From contig NZ_BMJJ01000009.1 in NCBI RefSeq assembly GCF_014643375.1, positions 186,001-250,000 of the forward strand: DNA of 64,000 nucleotides, written 5' to 3'. The DNA comes from Aureimonas glaciei. Lineage in GTDB: Bacteria; Pseudomonadota; Alphaproteobacteria; Rhizobiales; Rhizobiaceae. The position numbers and the translations under genes were made by a program. Every line of letters starts with the position of its first letter. The stretch's first letter is position 1. Below the pieces are notes generated by a model. That model saw nothing but the letters and a program-made list of their open reading frames with translations. It was not told the DNA's origin and searched no databases. Of this stretch, positions 1 through 8,530 are shown piece by piece.

Positions 1-449
1 ATGAGATAGCGGGCGATGTCGCGCGTCTCGTCGAGCCGCGTGGCGACGGAATCCAGCACCGCGGTCATCGACTGAGTGGACAGCGCCAGTTGGCGGCGGC
101 GGCCGATCAGGGCCCGCATCGGCGCCAGCAGCACGGGCGCGCGCATGGTCTCGAACTCGCTGGAGCCGTCGCGATAGGCGTTCACCCAGCGCACTTCGCG
201 CGCCAGCCGGATGATCTGCATCAGCGCGAGCAGGATGCCGATGACGAGAACGCCGAGAATCAGGCCGTTCAGTCCGGGATTGGTGACGAAGGCGGCCTGC
301 ACCTGGCGCGACAGGATGGCCGCGACGAAGCCGACGAGCGCCAGGAACACCAGCATCGACCAGAGGAACACCATCGGGCTGGCGAGGTTCTCGGAGCCAA
401 AACCCTCGGCCTGCCGCGCGTTATCCTTGGGAGAACTGAAGACCTGCAT
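1..449 (-). CDS. MotA/TolQ/ExbB-like membrane protein, N-terminal part
   Basis: The gene runs off the left edge, so only about 149 N-terminal residues are seen. After a polar start (MQVFSSPKDN) there are two hydrophobic segments at about residues 26-46 and 60-80, then a basic cytoplasmic stretch (IGRRRQLALSTQSM). This plan fits the MotA/TolQ/ExbB-like proteins that Rhizobiales genomes often label as a flagellar motor protein; a true motor role is not shown here. The ATG at 449 has GGAG four bases upstream. An in-frame ATG at 461 is the alternative start. Confidence 0.6.
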   Translation of the reverse strand, partial: MQVFSSPKDNARQAEGFGSENLASPMVFLWSMLVFLALVGFVAAILSRQVQAAFVTNPGLNGLILGVLVIGILLALMQIIRLAREVRWVNAYRDGSSEFETMRAPVLLAPMRALIGRRRQLALSTQSMTAVLDSVATRLDETRDIARYL

Positions 450-600
450 GACGCTCCGCATTTCCGCACCAGGCGCCTGGCGCCTTTTGCGGCACGCTAG
501 CTTACAATGCCGCCCATGCAAACGCCGGAGTTCGCAGCCGCACGCCTGTTCGGGGTTTTATGCGTCCAATATCCGCCGCGTCGCGGTGTCTGACGCCGGG

Positions 601-1245
601 TCAGCCCGGGCGAAGGGTCGCCAGCTTGGCGCCGAAACCCAGAAAGACGACGCCGGTTACGCCCTTCAGCCAGCGCTGGAAGACCGGGCTTTTCGACGCG
701 CCGGCGAGGCGCGCGAAGAGGAGGATCATCGTGCCGAACCAGACAAGGTTCAACAAGGCATGGACCGTCACGAGCGCGAAGGCGGAGCTGAGCGACGGCG
801 TGCCGTCCGCGGCATGATGCATGAACTGCGGGAAGACGGCGAGGTAGAACATCGACACCTTCGGATTGAGCATGTTGGTGAGAAAGCCCTCGGCAACGGC
901 GCGCGGCAGCCGCCGCGATCGGACGGATGCCGGCACCGGGGCGGCAACGCTCTCGCCGCGCCAGGCGGCGATCAAAGCCTTCACGCCGATCCAGCAGAGA
1001 TAGGCGGCTCCCAGCATCTTCACGACGAAGAAGGCCTCCGCCGACCGCGCGACGATCAGGGAGATGCCGAAGATCGCCAGCGCGCCATGGACATAGAAGG
1101 CGGCGGCGAAGCCCGCGATGTTGGCGAAGCCGGCGAGCGATCCGGAAACCGGGACGGTCTTGGCGATCAGCACGCTGTTGGGGCCGGGCGAGACGATCAT
1201 CAGCGCAGCGATGGAGGCGAAGGACAGGATTTCGGCGAGGGTCAT
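601..1245 (-). CDS. LysE/RhtB family amino-acid exporter
   Basis: A 214-residue inner-membrane protein of the length typical for LysE/RhtB exporters, which export amino acids such as lysine, homoserine or threonine using the proton gradient. The family signature SPGPN is at residues 19-23 of the first helix. About six hydrophobic segments follow, near residues 5-28, 36-60, 66-90, 112-140, 145-170 and 185-207. It stands alone on the minus strand between a MotA-like gene and an inositol monophosphatase. The substrate cannot be read from the sequence. Confidence 0.9.
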   Translation of the reverse strand: MTLAEILSFASIAALMIVSPGPNSVLIAKTVPVSGSLAGFANIAGFAAAFYVHGALAIFGISLIVARSAEAFFVVKMLGAAYLCWIGVKALIAAWRGESVAAPVPASVRSRRLPRAVAEGFLTNMLNPKVSMFYLAVFPQFMHHAADGTPSLSSAFALVTVHALLNLVWFGTMILLFARLAGASKSPVFQRWLKGVTGVVFLGFGAKLATLRPG

Positions 1246-1364
1246 CGGCGGGTGCTCACCAGGAACGCTGCCGCAAGGCTATCGCCAGGCGCCCGCGTGC
1301 GGAAGCGCCCCGCGCGCAAATCTTGCGCTGCCGACCGGTGCGCCGCCCCGGCGCGGCCGGGGTG

Positions 1365-2204
1365 TCAGGCCGCGTCGGTCGGCGCGGGCTTCGGGATACG
1401 GGCGCTGTAGGCGGTGTCGGCGATCTTCAGCTGGGCGATCAGCGCCTTGTGCATGTACTCGTTGCCGCAGGCGACCTCGCCCGAGACATGGTCGAACTTC
1501 GCCCCGTCGATGCCGGTGACGAAGCCGCCGGCCTCGCGGATGAGGATCGCGCCGGCGGCGACGTCCCAGGGCGACAGGCCGCGCTCCCAGAAGCCGTCGA
1601 AGCGCCCGGCGGCGACGTAAGCGAGGTCGAGCGAGGCGGCGCCCATTCGGCGGATGCCGGCGGTCTCGGCCATCATGTGGCGCATCTCGTAGAGGAAGCG
1701 GGCGTGGTCGCCCTTGCCGAGGAAGGGCGCGCCGGCGCCGATCAGCGCTTCGGGCAGCTTCTGGCGGGCCGCGACGCGGATGCGGCGATCATTGAGGAAG
1801 GCGCCGCCGCCCTTCTCGGCCGAATAGAGCTCGTCGCTGGCCGGGTTGAAGACGACGCCGGCAACGATCTCGCCGTCGCGCTCGAGCGCGATCGAGACCG
1901 CGAACATCGGAATGCCGTGCAGGAAATTGGTGGTGCCGTCGAGCGGATCGACGATCCAGCGGTGCTGGCTGTCCTTGCCCTCGATCGCGCCGCGCTCCTC
2001 CATGAGGAAGCCCCAGTCCGGTCGCACGCGCGACAGTTCCTGGAAGACGATCTCCTCGGCCTTGCGGTCGGCATTGGAGACGAAGTCCGCCGGGCCCTTC
2101 ATCGAGACCTGGAGGTTCTGAACCTCGCCGAAATCGCGCGTCAGCGAGCGGCCCGCCTTCATCGCAGTCTGCGTCATCACGTTGAGAAGCGGCGAACGGG
2201 CCAT
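1365..2204 (-). CDS. inositol monophosphatase family protein (SuhB-like)
   Basis: A 279-residue Mg2+-dependent phosphatase of the IMPase family. Metal-binding motifs are intact: E70 in FLMEE, D86 and D89 in VDPLDGTTNF, and D214 in SPWDVAAGA. It probably hydrolyses inositol-1-phosphate or a related sugar phosphate in the cytoplasm; SuhB-type members also affect rRNA transcription in enterobacteria. A second IMPase-family gene, the hisN type, lies at 44174-44953. The two differ in the substrate loop (DGTTNF here, DGTRAF there). It is followed, after 141 bases, by efp on the same strand. Confidence 0.9.
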   Translation of the reverse strand: MARSPLLNVMTQTAMKAGRSLTRDFGEVQNLQVSMKGPADFVSNADRKAEEIVFQELSRVRPDWGFLMEERGAIEGKDSQHRWIVDPLDGTTNFLHGIPMFAVSIALERDGEIVAGVVFNPASDELYSAEKGGGAFLNDRRIRVAARQKLPEALIGAGAPFLGKGDHARFLYEMRHMMAETAGIRRMGAASLDLAYVAAGRFDGFWERGLSPWDVAAGAILIREAGGFVTGIDGAKFDHVSGEVACGNEYMHKALIAQLKIADTAYSARIPKPAPTDAA

Positions 2205-2345
2205 GCTGGTACCTTCAAATCTTCAGGGGCGGCACCGCGTCGCGGCCTGCCCGGGCAAATCCAGAAAGGCGGCACCGCGTGGCGGGCCGCCTCTAAGCGT
2301 CACCTTCAAGGACATGGCGCCGCAAGCCGCGACGCCCCGCGCGCC

Positions 2346-2909
2346 TCAGTCGGCGCGGCGGACGTAGGTGATCTCGTTGGTGTCGACGACGATCTTCTCG
2401 CCGGCATCGATGAACGGCGGGACCATCACGCGGATGCCGTTTTCCATCACCGCCGGCTTGTAGGAAGAGCTGGCCGACTGGCCTTTGACCACCGGGTCGG
2501 CCTCGGTGATCAGGAGCGTCACCTGGTCGGGCAGCGCGATGCCGATGGCACGCTCCTCGTGCATCTTCACCGTGACCTTCATGCCGTCCTGCAGGAAGGC
2601 AGCGCGGTCGCCGACGAAATCCTTCTGCAGCTCGAGCTGCTCGTAGCTCTCGGTGTCCATGAAGACGAGGGAGTCGCCCTCGGCATAGAGGAAGGTGAAG
2701 TCCTTCATCTCCAGGCGGATGCGCTCGACCGTCTCGGCGGCGCGGAAACGCTCGTTCAGCTTGGTGCCGTCGATGAGGTTCTTCAGCTCGACCTGGTTGA
2801 AGGCGCCGCCCTTGCCGGGCTTCACATGCGCGGTCCTGACGGCGGCCCAGAGGCCGCCGGCATGCTCGACCACGTCGCCGGGACGGATTTCGTTGCCGTT
2901 GATCTTCAT
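2346..2909 (-). CDS. efp: translation elongation factor P
   Basis: EF-P, 187 residues, which binds the ribosome and relieves stalling at polyproline. The N-terminal KOW-like domain carries the loop KPGKGGAF, with K33 at the position of the modified lysine of E. coli EF-P, followed by the two OB-fold domains. The start is placed at ATG 2909 ([14 protein letters not shown]) because that is where family similarity begins; an upstream in-frame start at 2960 would add 17 unrelated residues. No epmA-like lysine ligase gene is seen nearby. Confidence 0.96.
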   Translation of the reverse strand: MKINGNEIRPGDVVEHAGGLWAAVRTAHVKPGKGGAFNQVELKNLIDGTKLNERFRAAETVERIRLEMKDFTFLYAEGDSLVFMDTESYEQLELQKDFVGDRAAFLQDGMKVTVKMHEERAIGIALPDQVTLLITEADPVVKGQSASSSYKPAVMENGIRVMVPPFIDAGEKIVVDTNEITYVRRAD

Positions 2910-3005
2910 CGTTTCACTCGAATGATGGCGGCCCGTGGGGCCTTGCCGGCTGAAGACCATAAAAACGGGGGGCGTTCAAGTCCGGCCGCCGCCCCCCGCC
3001 GGCCG

Positions 3006-3995
3006 TCAGCTCGCCCGGAACCGGTTGGCGGCGTCCAGCGCATTGCGCTGCATCGCCTCGTCGAGACCGCGGAAGAAAGCGTCGAGCGCGGCGTCGGTGT
3101 TGTTGGCGCGCTTGGCCAGCACCGACCATTTCGCCGCCTCCGCCTGGTCCGCCGCCACGCCGATGCCGTCCTTGTAGAGATGGGCGACGCGGTTCATCGC
3201 GATCGGATTGCCGCCCGCGGCGGCGCGGCGCAGCCATCTGGCCCCCTCGGCGGGATCGGCGGGCCCGCCCTTGCCGTTGATCAGCCAGATGCCGAGCTCG
3301 ATCTGGGCGGTGTCCTGGCCGTTCACCGCGGCGGCCACGAGCCAGCGCCGCGCGGTGACGAGATCCGGCGCGGCAATGCCGCGGCCATAGGCGTAGATCT
3401 GCGACATGGCGTACTGCGCATCGGCGACGCCGCCCTGGGCGGCCTTCTCGAAATAGGGCCGGGCGGCGACGAAGCCGGAGGTCGGCGAGGCCTGGATGAG
3501 CATCTGGCCGTAATTGTACTGCGCGAGCGGAATGCCCGCATCCGCCGCCGCCTTCATCAGGTCCTGCGCCTTGGCGAGGTCCTGCGGCACGCTCTTGCCG
3601 TCAAGCAGAAGCAGCGCGAAGCGGAACTGGCCCTCGGCGCTCCCGGCCTTGGCCGCGGCCTCGTACCAGCGCGCCGCCGTCTTCTCGTCGCGCCGCACGC
3701 CGAGGCCGCGCGAGTAAATTTCGCCGAGAAGCGTCTGCGCCGCGGGGTCGCCGAGATTGGCCAGGGGCTCGGCGAGATTCTTCGCCGTGAGGTAGAGACC
3801 GCGCTGGTAGGCGCCATAAGCGAGATCGGTCCCGCCGGCCGGCGGCGGCACCGCCGCCTCGGCCGCAGGCGCGGCGGCCTGTGCCGGGCTCGCGGGAGCC
3901 TCAGCCGCGTCCTGCGCCACCGCGACGCCGCCGCGCGGCAGGGCGGCGCCCGCCAAGAGCAGTACGAGGCCAAGGGCAAGGCGCGCCGATGTCAT
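3006..3995 (-). CDS. periplasmic Sel1-repeat protein
   Basis: A 329-residue protein with an N-terminal signal peptide (about residues 1-28, MTSARLALGLVLLLAG), an Ala/Pro-rich linker, and several Sel1-type TPR repeats from about residue 60 on (patterns such as GLGVRRDEKTAARWYEAAA and GIPLAQYNYGQML). Such proteins act as binding scaffolds; the partner is unknown. The ATG at 3995 overlaps the stop of the upstream ThiE-like gene in an ATGA junction, which fixes the start and implies translational coupling. A longer frame to 4190 exists but would lose the signal peptide. Confidence 0.85.
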   Translation of the reverse strand: MTSARLALGLVLLLAGAALPRGGVAVAQDAAEAPASPAQAAAPAAEAAVPPPAGGTDLAYGAYQRGLYLTAKNLAEPLANLGDPAAQTLLGEIYSRGLGVRRDEKTAARWYEAAAKAGSAEGQFRFALLLLDGKSVPQDLAKAQDLMKAAADAGIPLAQYNYGQMLIQASPTSGFVAARPYFEKAAQGGVADAQYAMSQIYAYGRGIAAPDLVTARRWLVAAAVNGQDTAQIELGIWLINGKGGPADPAEGARWLRRAAAGGNPIAMNRVAHLYKDGIGVAADQAEAAKWSVLAKRANNTDAALDAFFRGLDEAMQRNALDAANRFRAS

Positions 3996-4654
3996 GCCGC
4001 GACGCTTTCGGCGACGGCGTCGATGATCGCATTGGCCCGCACGACCATGGCTGCCGCCGTCTCGGGATCGGCCAGCACCGCCGCCGAGAGGGCGACGAAC
4101 TCGGCCCCGGTCTCGGCGGCCTGCCGCGTCGATTCGATGGCGCGGCCGCCCATCACGATGCAGGGGATCTCGACGATCTCGGCCCACCATTCCGCCATTT
4201 CGAGATCGGCGGCATCGGCCGTGTCCTCGGTGTCGCCACCGAAGCGGCCGAAGAAGAGATAGTCCGGCATGCGCTCGCCGGCTTCCAGCGCCTCGTGGCG
4301 CAGGGTGAAGCCGGAGGCGCCGACGATCAATTTGGGCGAGAAGCGTCCCATGGTCTCGGTCAGCGTCTCGATGTCGCCGCCCGAGACATGCAGCCCGTCG
4401 GCCCGGACACGGCCGGCGCAGCGGGTGTCGTCGGCGATGATGGCGGCGGCGCCGTAGTCCTGGATCATCGGCACCAGATATTCCGCGAAGGCCTGGAAGG
4501 CATCGGGGCTGCGTCCCGCCGCCTCGAGGATGACGGAGGCGACGTCGCCGGCGCCGAGCGCCGCGCGCAGGGCCTCCGCGCCGGCCTCCCCGTCGGGCAG
4601 CGGCGTGGTCACGAGGACGAGACGGGGACGGATGAAATCAGCGCGCATGAACAT
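3992..4654 (-). CDS. thiamine-phosphate-synthase-like (ThiE/TenI fold) protein
   Basis: A 220-residue TIM-barrel-like protein with features of thiamine phosphate synthase, such as ADGLHVSGGD after strand 4, FFGRFGGDTED, and the C-terminal phosphate-binding stretch IVMGGRAIES. ThiE joins the pyrimidine and thiazole halves of thiamine. The motifs are looser than in a classical ThiE and no other thi gene is nearby, so a diverged role is possible. The start may be ATG 4654 or ATG 4648. Its stop overlaps the start of the Sel1 gene. Confidence 0.75.
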   Translation of the reverse strand: MFMRADFIRPRLVLVTTPLPDGEAGAEALRAALGAGDVASVILEAAGRSPDAFQAFAEYLVPMIQDYGAAAIIADDTRCAGRVRADGLHVSGGDIETLTETMGRFSPKLIVGASGFTLRHEALEAGERMPDYLFFGRFGGDTEDTADAADLEMAEWWAEIVEIPCIVMGGRAIESTRQAAETGAEFVALSAAVLADPETAAAMVVRANAIIDAVAESVAA

Positions 4655-4896
4655 GACCGGTCGGATAGGAGTTTTCGAGGCGAGGCCCGCCCGGACCTAT
4701 GCCCGGCCGCCGCACCGACCGGCATCATAGGCCGGAAGCCCCTGCCGGTGCAAAGCCGGCGATGCCGCAACGGCGCAGGGCGAGGCCCGGCCGTCGTCCA
4801 CGTCCGCCGCGAGCCGGCGTTGCCGTCCCCCGCCGGAGAGGCTATCGCCTTGCGACGGCTCGTGATGCCGCCCTCCCGCCCTCCCCGGTCCTGCCC

Positions 4897-5655
4897 ATGA
4901 TCTCCGATCCCAGCTTCTATCTCCTGGCCGTGCCGGCGGTCATCCTGGTGGGGCTGGCCAAGGGCGGCTTCGGCGGCTCGATCTCGATGATCGGCGTGCC
5001 GCTGATGGCGCTGGCCATCTCGCCGGTGGCGGCGGCCGGGATCATGCTGCCGATCCTCATCGTCATGGACGTCGTCGGGCTCCTCGCCTGGCGCGGGACC
5101 TTCGACAAAGCGGTGCTGCGGCTGATCCTGCCGGCCTCGATCCTCGGCGTCGCCCTCGGCTATTTCACCGCGGCACTGGTGCCGATCGACGGCATCAAGC
5201 TCCTGATCGGCCTGTTGTGCCTCGCTTTCGGCCTGCACTGGTTCGTCTTCGCCCGCCACCAGGCCGAGGCCAGGGCCCCCGGGCGCCTCAGAGGCATCTT
5301 CTGGGGCGTGGTCTCCGGCTTCACCAGCTTCACCACCCATGCCGGCGGCCCGCCCTTCCAGGTCTATGTCATGCCGCTGCGGCTGGAACCGGCCGTCTAT
5401 GCCGGCACCACGGTGATCTTCTTTGCCGTGACGAATGCCGTGAAGCTCGTGCCCTATTTCCTACTCGGCCAGTTCTCCGCCGCCAATCTCACGACCTCGG
5501 CGATCCTGCTGCCGCTGGCGCCGCTGGCGACGATGGCCGGCGTCTGGCTGGTCCGACGGACGAACCGCGAGCGCTTCTACCTCATCACCTATGCGCTGCT
5601 GATCCCCGTCGGGCTGAAGCTGGTCTACGACGCGCTCCTGTCCCTGTCGGCATAG
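4897..5655 (+). CDS. TauE/SafE family sulfite-exporter-like permease
   Basis: A 252-residue polytopic membrane protein of the TauE/SafE (DUF81) family, with about eight hydrophobic segments. The two repeats carry the usual glycine-rich openings GLAKGGFGGS (N-half) and GFTSFTTHAGGPP (C-half). Relatives move sulfite, sulfoacetate or other small anions; the substrate here is unknown. The start is ATG 4897, where membrane-protein similarity begins; the frame is open to 4699 but that part is Arg/Pro-rich and not credible as protein. It is a lone plus-strand gene. Confidence 0.88.
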   Translation: MISDPSFYLLAVPAVILVGLAKGGFGGSISMIGVPLMALAISPVAAAGIMLPILIVMDVVGLLAWRGTFDKAVLRLILPASILGVALGYFTAALVPIDGIKLLIGLLCLAFGLHWFVFARHQAEARAPGRLRGIFWGVVSGFTSFTTHAGGPPFQVYVMPLRLEPAVYAGTTVIFFAVTNAVKLVPYFLLGQFSAANLTTSAILLPLAPLATMAGVWLVRRTNRERFYLITYALLIPVGLKLVYDALLSLSA

Positions 5656-5988
5656 CCGCCTCGACGACCATCACGATGGCGTGTGCAGGGGCGACGATCG
5701 GTCGAAAGGGAAAAGGCGCGAAGGCGTCCGGGGTCCGCGCGTCGCCGATGCCGCCATAGCGGCTGGAAGAATGAAGGGGGCGGAGGGGGAGAGAACGGTG
5801 CCCGGCATCGGGCGGGTCGGCGTTATCGGCTCGTCCCGGAAATTCATCGTCGGGACCGGTGCCGCGCCGGAAACAGGCTGTCGGCGGAGTCGAATGCGGG
5901 GTGCGGGGTGCGGGGTGGGGGTGCGGGGTGCGGGATATCAACCCCGGGCGCGGCCGATGCCGCGTCCGGGCTGCGAAAACGCTGGGGG
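5656..5988. other. intergenic region between convergent genes
   Basis: 333 bases between the ends of the TauE-like gene (plus) and a DUF465 gene (minus). I see no convincing gene here. Its only notable content is the G-rich heptamer repeat at 5895-5934. Confidence 0.6.
5895..5934 (+). repeat. TGCGGGG heptamer repeat, G-quadruplex-like
   Basis: Five tandem copies of TGCGGGG or near copies; the fourth is degenerate (TGGGGG) and the last ends TGCGGGA. The plus strand therefore has four runs of at least four G with spacers of one to three bases, which meets the usual G-quadruplex pattern. It lies between two convergent gene ends. Confidence 0.7.
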
Positions 5989-6156
5989 TCAGCTGTTTCG
6001 CAAGCGCTCCAACTCGTCTTTCAGTTGCAACTTTCGCCGCTTCAGTTCGCGAATCTGTGCGTCATCCATCGCGGGCTTGGTCTTCGCCGCGGCGATTTCG
6101 CTTTCGAGGGCAGAATGTCGGTTTTCCAACGTCGCAATATGCACGTCCAATGACAT
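5989..6156 (-). CDS. DUF465 (YdcH-like) small helical protein
   Basis: A 55-residue protein that is almost entirely charged helix: MSLDVHIATLENRH, then IRELKRRKLQLKDELERL. The last part is the hallmark of the DUF465/YdcH family, whose function is unknown. The start at ATG 6156 is supported by AGGAG seven bases upstream; upstream extension to 6240 lacks family similarity. It is divergent from a second DUF465 gene at 6370, so the two share the 213-base region between them. Confidence 0.88.
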   Translation of the reverse strand: MSLDVHIATLENRHSALESEIAAAKTKPAMDDAQIRELKRRKLQLKDELERLRNS

Positions 6157-6369
6157 AGTCGCTCCTTTCGATTCGCTCGGTTCTCGGGCCGTCCTCCTCG
6201 CGGACACGCGTCCCGAAGCACCGATTCTGTCACAAAACATTCGCAGTGTCGAACCGGCGCAAGCTTCCTGTTTCGCAAAAGCCTGCGGGCTGTTAATCGA
6301 ACGTCGAGCGAAATGCGTGGATTGTCTGGACCGGCGCGGAACGGGTCAGAAGTACCGAGAGGACGGGCT

Positions 6370-6573
6370 ATGGGGGATCAGGAACAGGCGGCATTGCGGC
6401 TGCAGGCGTCGCGTTTGCGGCAGGAGCACGCCGATTTCGACGCGGCCATCAACGCCATGGAGCTCCTCGGCTGCGACCGGCTGCAGATCCAGCGGATGAA
6501 GAAGAAGAAGCTCGCCGTGAAGGACCGCCTGCAGGACGTCGAGGACCAGATCATCCCGGACATCAGCGCGTGA
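6370..6573 (+). CDS. DUF465 (YdcH-like) small helical protein, purEK-linked
   Basis: A 67-residue coiled helical protein ([16 protein letters not shown], then [15 protein letters not shown]) of the DUF465 family. The start at ATG 6370 has GAGAGG seven bases upstream. Its TGA stop overlaps the GTG start of purE in a GTGA junction, so it is the first gene of a DUF465-purE-purK operon. Function is unknown; the linkage to purine synthesis is only positional. Confidence 0.87.
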   Translation: MGDQEQAALRLQASRLRQEHADFDAAINAMELLGCDRLQIQRMKKKKLAVKDRLQDVEDQIIPDISA

Positions 6574-7061
6574 CGGCGCCAAGGCACGACGTCGCCGTGA
6601 TCATGGGCAGCCAGTCCGACTGGCCGACGATGAAGCATGCCGCCGACACGCTGGAGGCGCTCGGCATCACGTTTGTCACCCGCATCGTCTCGGCCCACCG
6701 CACGCCGGAGCGGATGTTCGACTTCGCCCGGAACGCGCGGGACGACGGCTTCAAGATCATCATCGCCGGCGCCGGCGGCGCGGCGCACCTGCCCGGCATG
6801 ACCGCCGCGCTGACGCCCCTGCCGGTGTTCGGCGTGCCGATCGAGTCCAAGGCCCTGTCGGGGAAGGACAGTCTCCTCTCCATCGTCCAGATGCCCGCCG
6901 GCATTCCCGTCGGCACGCTCGCCATCGGCCGCTCCGGCGCGATCAACGCGGCGCTCCTGGCCGCCAGCGTGCTCGCGCTCGGCGACGCGGCTTTGGCCGG
7001 TCGGCTGGACGATTGGCGGGCGGCCCAGTCCGCCGCGGTGGCCGACGAACCGGAGCTTTGA
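6570..7061 (+). CDS. purE: N5-carboxyaminoimidazole ribonucleotide mutase
   Basis: PurE class I, 163 residues. It converts N5-CAIR to CAIR in de novo purine synthesis. The signatures are intact: GSQSDW at residues 13-18, SAHRTP at 41-46 with the catalytic His43, and [10 protein letters not shown] at 67-76. The start is GTG 6570, overlapping the stop of the DUF465 gene by four bases. purK follows after two bases. Confidence 0.96.
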   Translation: MTAPRHDVAVIMGSQSDWPTMKHAADTLEALGITFVTRIVSAHRTPERMFDFARNARDDGFKIIIAGAGGAAHLPGMTAALTPLPVFGVPIESKALSGKDSLLSIVQMPAGIPVGTLAIGRSGAINAALLAASVLALGDAALAGRLDDWRAAQSAAVADEPEL

Positions 7062-7063
7062 CG

Positions 7064-8161
7064 ATGCACGAAAAATTGACGCTGGGCGCCACCATCGGCA
7101 TCGTCGGCGGCGGTCAACTCGGGCGCATGCTCGCCTTCGCCGCCGCGCGCCTCGGCTTTCGCACCATCATCCTCGATCCCGATGCGGCGTGCTGCGCCGC
7201 CCAGGCGGCGAACGCGGTGATCGTCGGCGCCTATGACGACGTCGACGCGCTCAAGCAGCTCGCGGCCGGCTCGGCCGTCGTGACCTACGAATTCGAGAAC
7301 GTGCCGGTCGGGCCGATGCGCGCCCTCGCCGGCACCGTGCCGGTGTTTCCGCCCGTCAACGCGCTCGAGATCGCGCAGGACCGCGTCGTCGAGAAGGCCT
7401 TTCTCAATGGCATCGGCGTGCCGACGGCGGAATGGCGCGCCATCGACGACACCCAGGAACTCGACCATGCGATGCAAGAGTTCGACACCGACTGCATCCT
7501 GAAGACGCGCCGGTTCGGCTATGACGGCAAGGGCCAGGCCTCGATCCGCCGGAAGAGCCCGCATGGCGAGCTCTATGAGAGCCTCGGCGGCGTTCCGGCG
7601 ATCCTGGAGCGCAAGGTGCCCTTCGACTTCGAACTCTCCGTCATCGCCGCCCGCGGCCAGGACGGCACCATCACCGCCTACGACCCGGCGGAGAACGTGC
7701 ATTCGATGGGTATCCTCAAGAGCTCGACCGTGCCCGGCCGCATCACGCCCGAGACGGCTGAGGCTGCCAAGGCCATCGCCGCGACGATCCTGGAACGGCT
7801 CGGCTATGTCGGCGTGATCGGCGTCGAGTTCTTCGTCACCGGCGAGGCGTTGGTCGTCAACGAGATCGCGCCGCGCGTCCACAATTCCGGCCACTGGACG
7901 GAAGGCGCCTGCCTGATCTCGCAGTTCGAGCAGCATATCCGCGCCATCGCCGGCCTGCCTCTCGGCACGACCGAGCGGCACTTCGATGCCGTGATGGAGA
8001 ATCTCGTGGGCAGCGAGGTGAACGCCGCCCTCGCGCTCGCAGCCGAGCCGAATGTCCTCCTGCATCTCTACGGCAAGGGCGAAGCGCGGCCGGGGCGCAA
8101 GATGGGCCATCTCACCCGAATTCACCCGCGGGACGACGGAAATCGCGTGAAAGAGGGCTGA
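7064..8161 (+). CDS. purK: N5-carboxyaminoimidazole ribonucleotide synthase
   Basis: PurK, 365 residues, an ATP-grasp enzyme that makes N5-CAIR from AIR, bicarbonate and ATP, the substrate of the neighbouring PurE. It shows the N-terminal nucleotide-binding loop GIVGGGQLGRML, the ATP-grasp lysine region ILKTRRFGYDGKGQ, and the metal and substrate site VNEIAPRVHNSGHWT. Start ATG 7064 lies two bases after the purE stop. A stem-loop terminator follows at 8232. Confidence 0.96.
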   Translation: MHEKLTLGATIGIVGGGQLGRMLAFAAARLGFRTIILDPDAACCAAQAANAVIVGAYDDVDALKQLAAGSAVVTYEFENVPVGPMRALAGTVPVFPPVNALEIAQDRVVEKAFLNGIGVPTAEWRAIDDTQELDHAMQEFDTDCILKTRRFGYDGKGQASIRRKSPHGELYESLGGVPAILERKVPFDFELSVIAARGQDGTITAYDPAENVHSMGILKSSTVPGRITPETAEAAKAIAATILERLGYVGVIGVEFFVTGEALVVNEIAPRVHNSGHWTEGACLISQFEQHIRAIAGLPLGTTERHFDAVMENLVGSEVNAALALAAEPNVLLHLYGKGEARPGRKMGHLTRIHPRDDGNRVKEG

Positions 8162-8188
8162 GCCGCCCCCTGCGGGGCCCGGTCGTCG

Positions 8189-8217
8189 TTGACAATTCGG
8201 TGACACGCGGCTACTCC
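8189..8217 (+). promoter_or_regulatory. possible sigma-70-type promoter for rpmJ
   Basis: A perfect -35 hexamer TTGACA (8189-8194) is followed after 17 bases by TACTCC (8212-8217), a weak -10. If used, transcription would start just before the hairpin at 8232, placing that hairpin in the rpmJ leader. Confidence 0.35.
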
Positions 8218-8231
8218 CCGCAGCAACAACG

Positions 8232-8255
8232 GCGCGCTGGCAGCAGCGCGCTTTT
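8232..8255 (+). terminator. intrinsic terminator after purK
   Basis: A perfect 8-bp stem GCGCGCTG/CAGCGCGC with loop GCAG, followed directly by TTTT. It is 70 bases after the purK stop and 60 bases before rpmJ. Confidence 0.8.
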
Positions 8256-8315
8256 CATTGAGCGGCCTGACGGGGAAACCCGGTCGCTTCCCGCACACCG
8301 ACCGACGGTAAGACG

Positions 8316-8441
8316 ATGAAGATCAAGAACTCGCTGAAGTCCCTGAAGGGTCGCCACCGCGCCAACCGCCTGGTTCGTCGCAAGGGTCGCGTCTACATCA
8401 TCAACAAGGTCGCGCCGCGCTACAAGGCCCGCCAGGGCTAA
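8316..8441 (+). CDS. rpmJ: 50S ribosomal protein L36, zinc-free type
   Basis: A 41-residue basic protein that opens [15 protein letters not shown] and ends [10 protein letters not shown], matching alphaproteobacterial L36. It lacks the Cys and His zinc ligands of the classical C+ form, so it is the C- (YkgO-like) type. It assembles into the large ribosomal subunit. It stands alone rather than in the spc operon, as is usual in Rhizobiales. Confidence 0.95.
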   Translation: MKIKNSLKSLKGRHRANRLVRRKGRVYIINKVAPRYKARQG

Positions 8442-8530
8442 GCCTTCCGGGCGCCCTGGCGACACGGAGCCCTACGCGATCTCGAAAATTTGCCTTTGAC
8501 GGCGCGCTGCGGGAGGCTAGCTTCTTCCGC

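Noticed and set aside
927-4262. A plus-strand open frame of over 1100 codons across four minus-strand genes
   Set aside because: It covers clear genes (lysE-type, IMPase, efp, Sel1, ThiE-like) and has low-complexity Arg/Gly/Ala composition without a domain.
8431-8460. GCCAGGGC/GCCCTGGC hairpin at the end of rpmJ
   Set aside because: The loop of 14 bases contains the stop codon and no U-run follows, so I do not call it a terminator.
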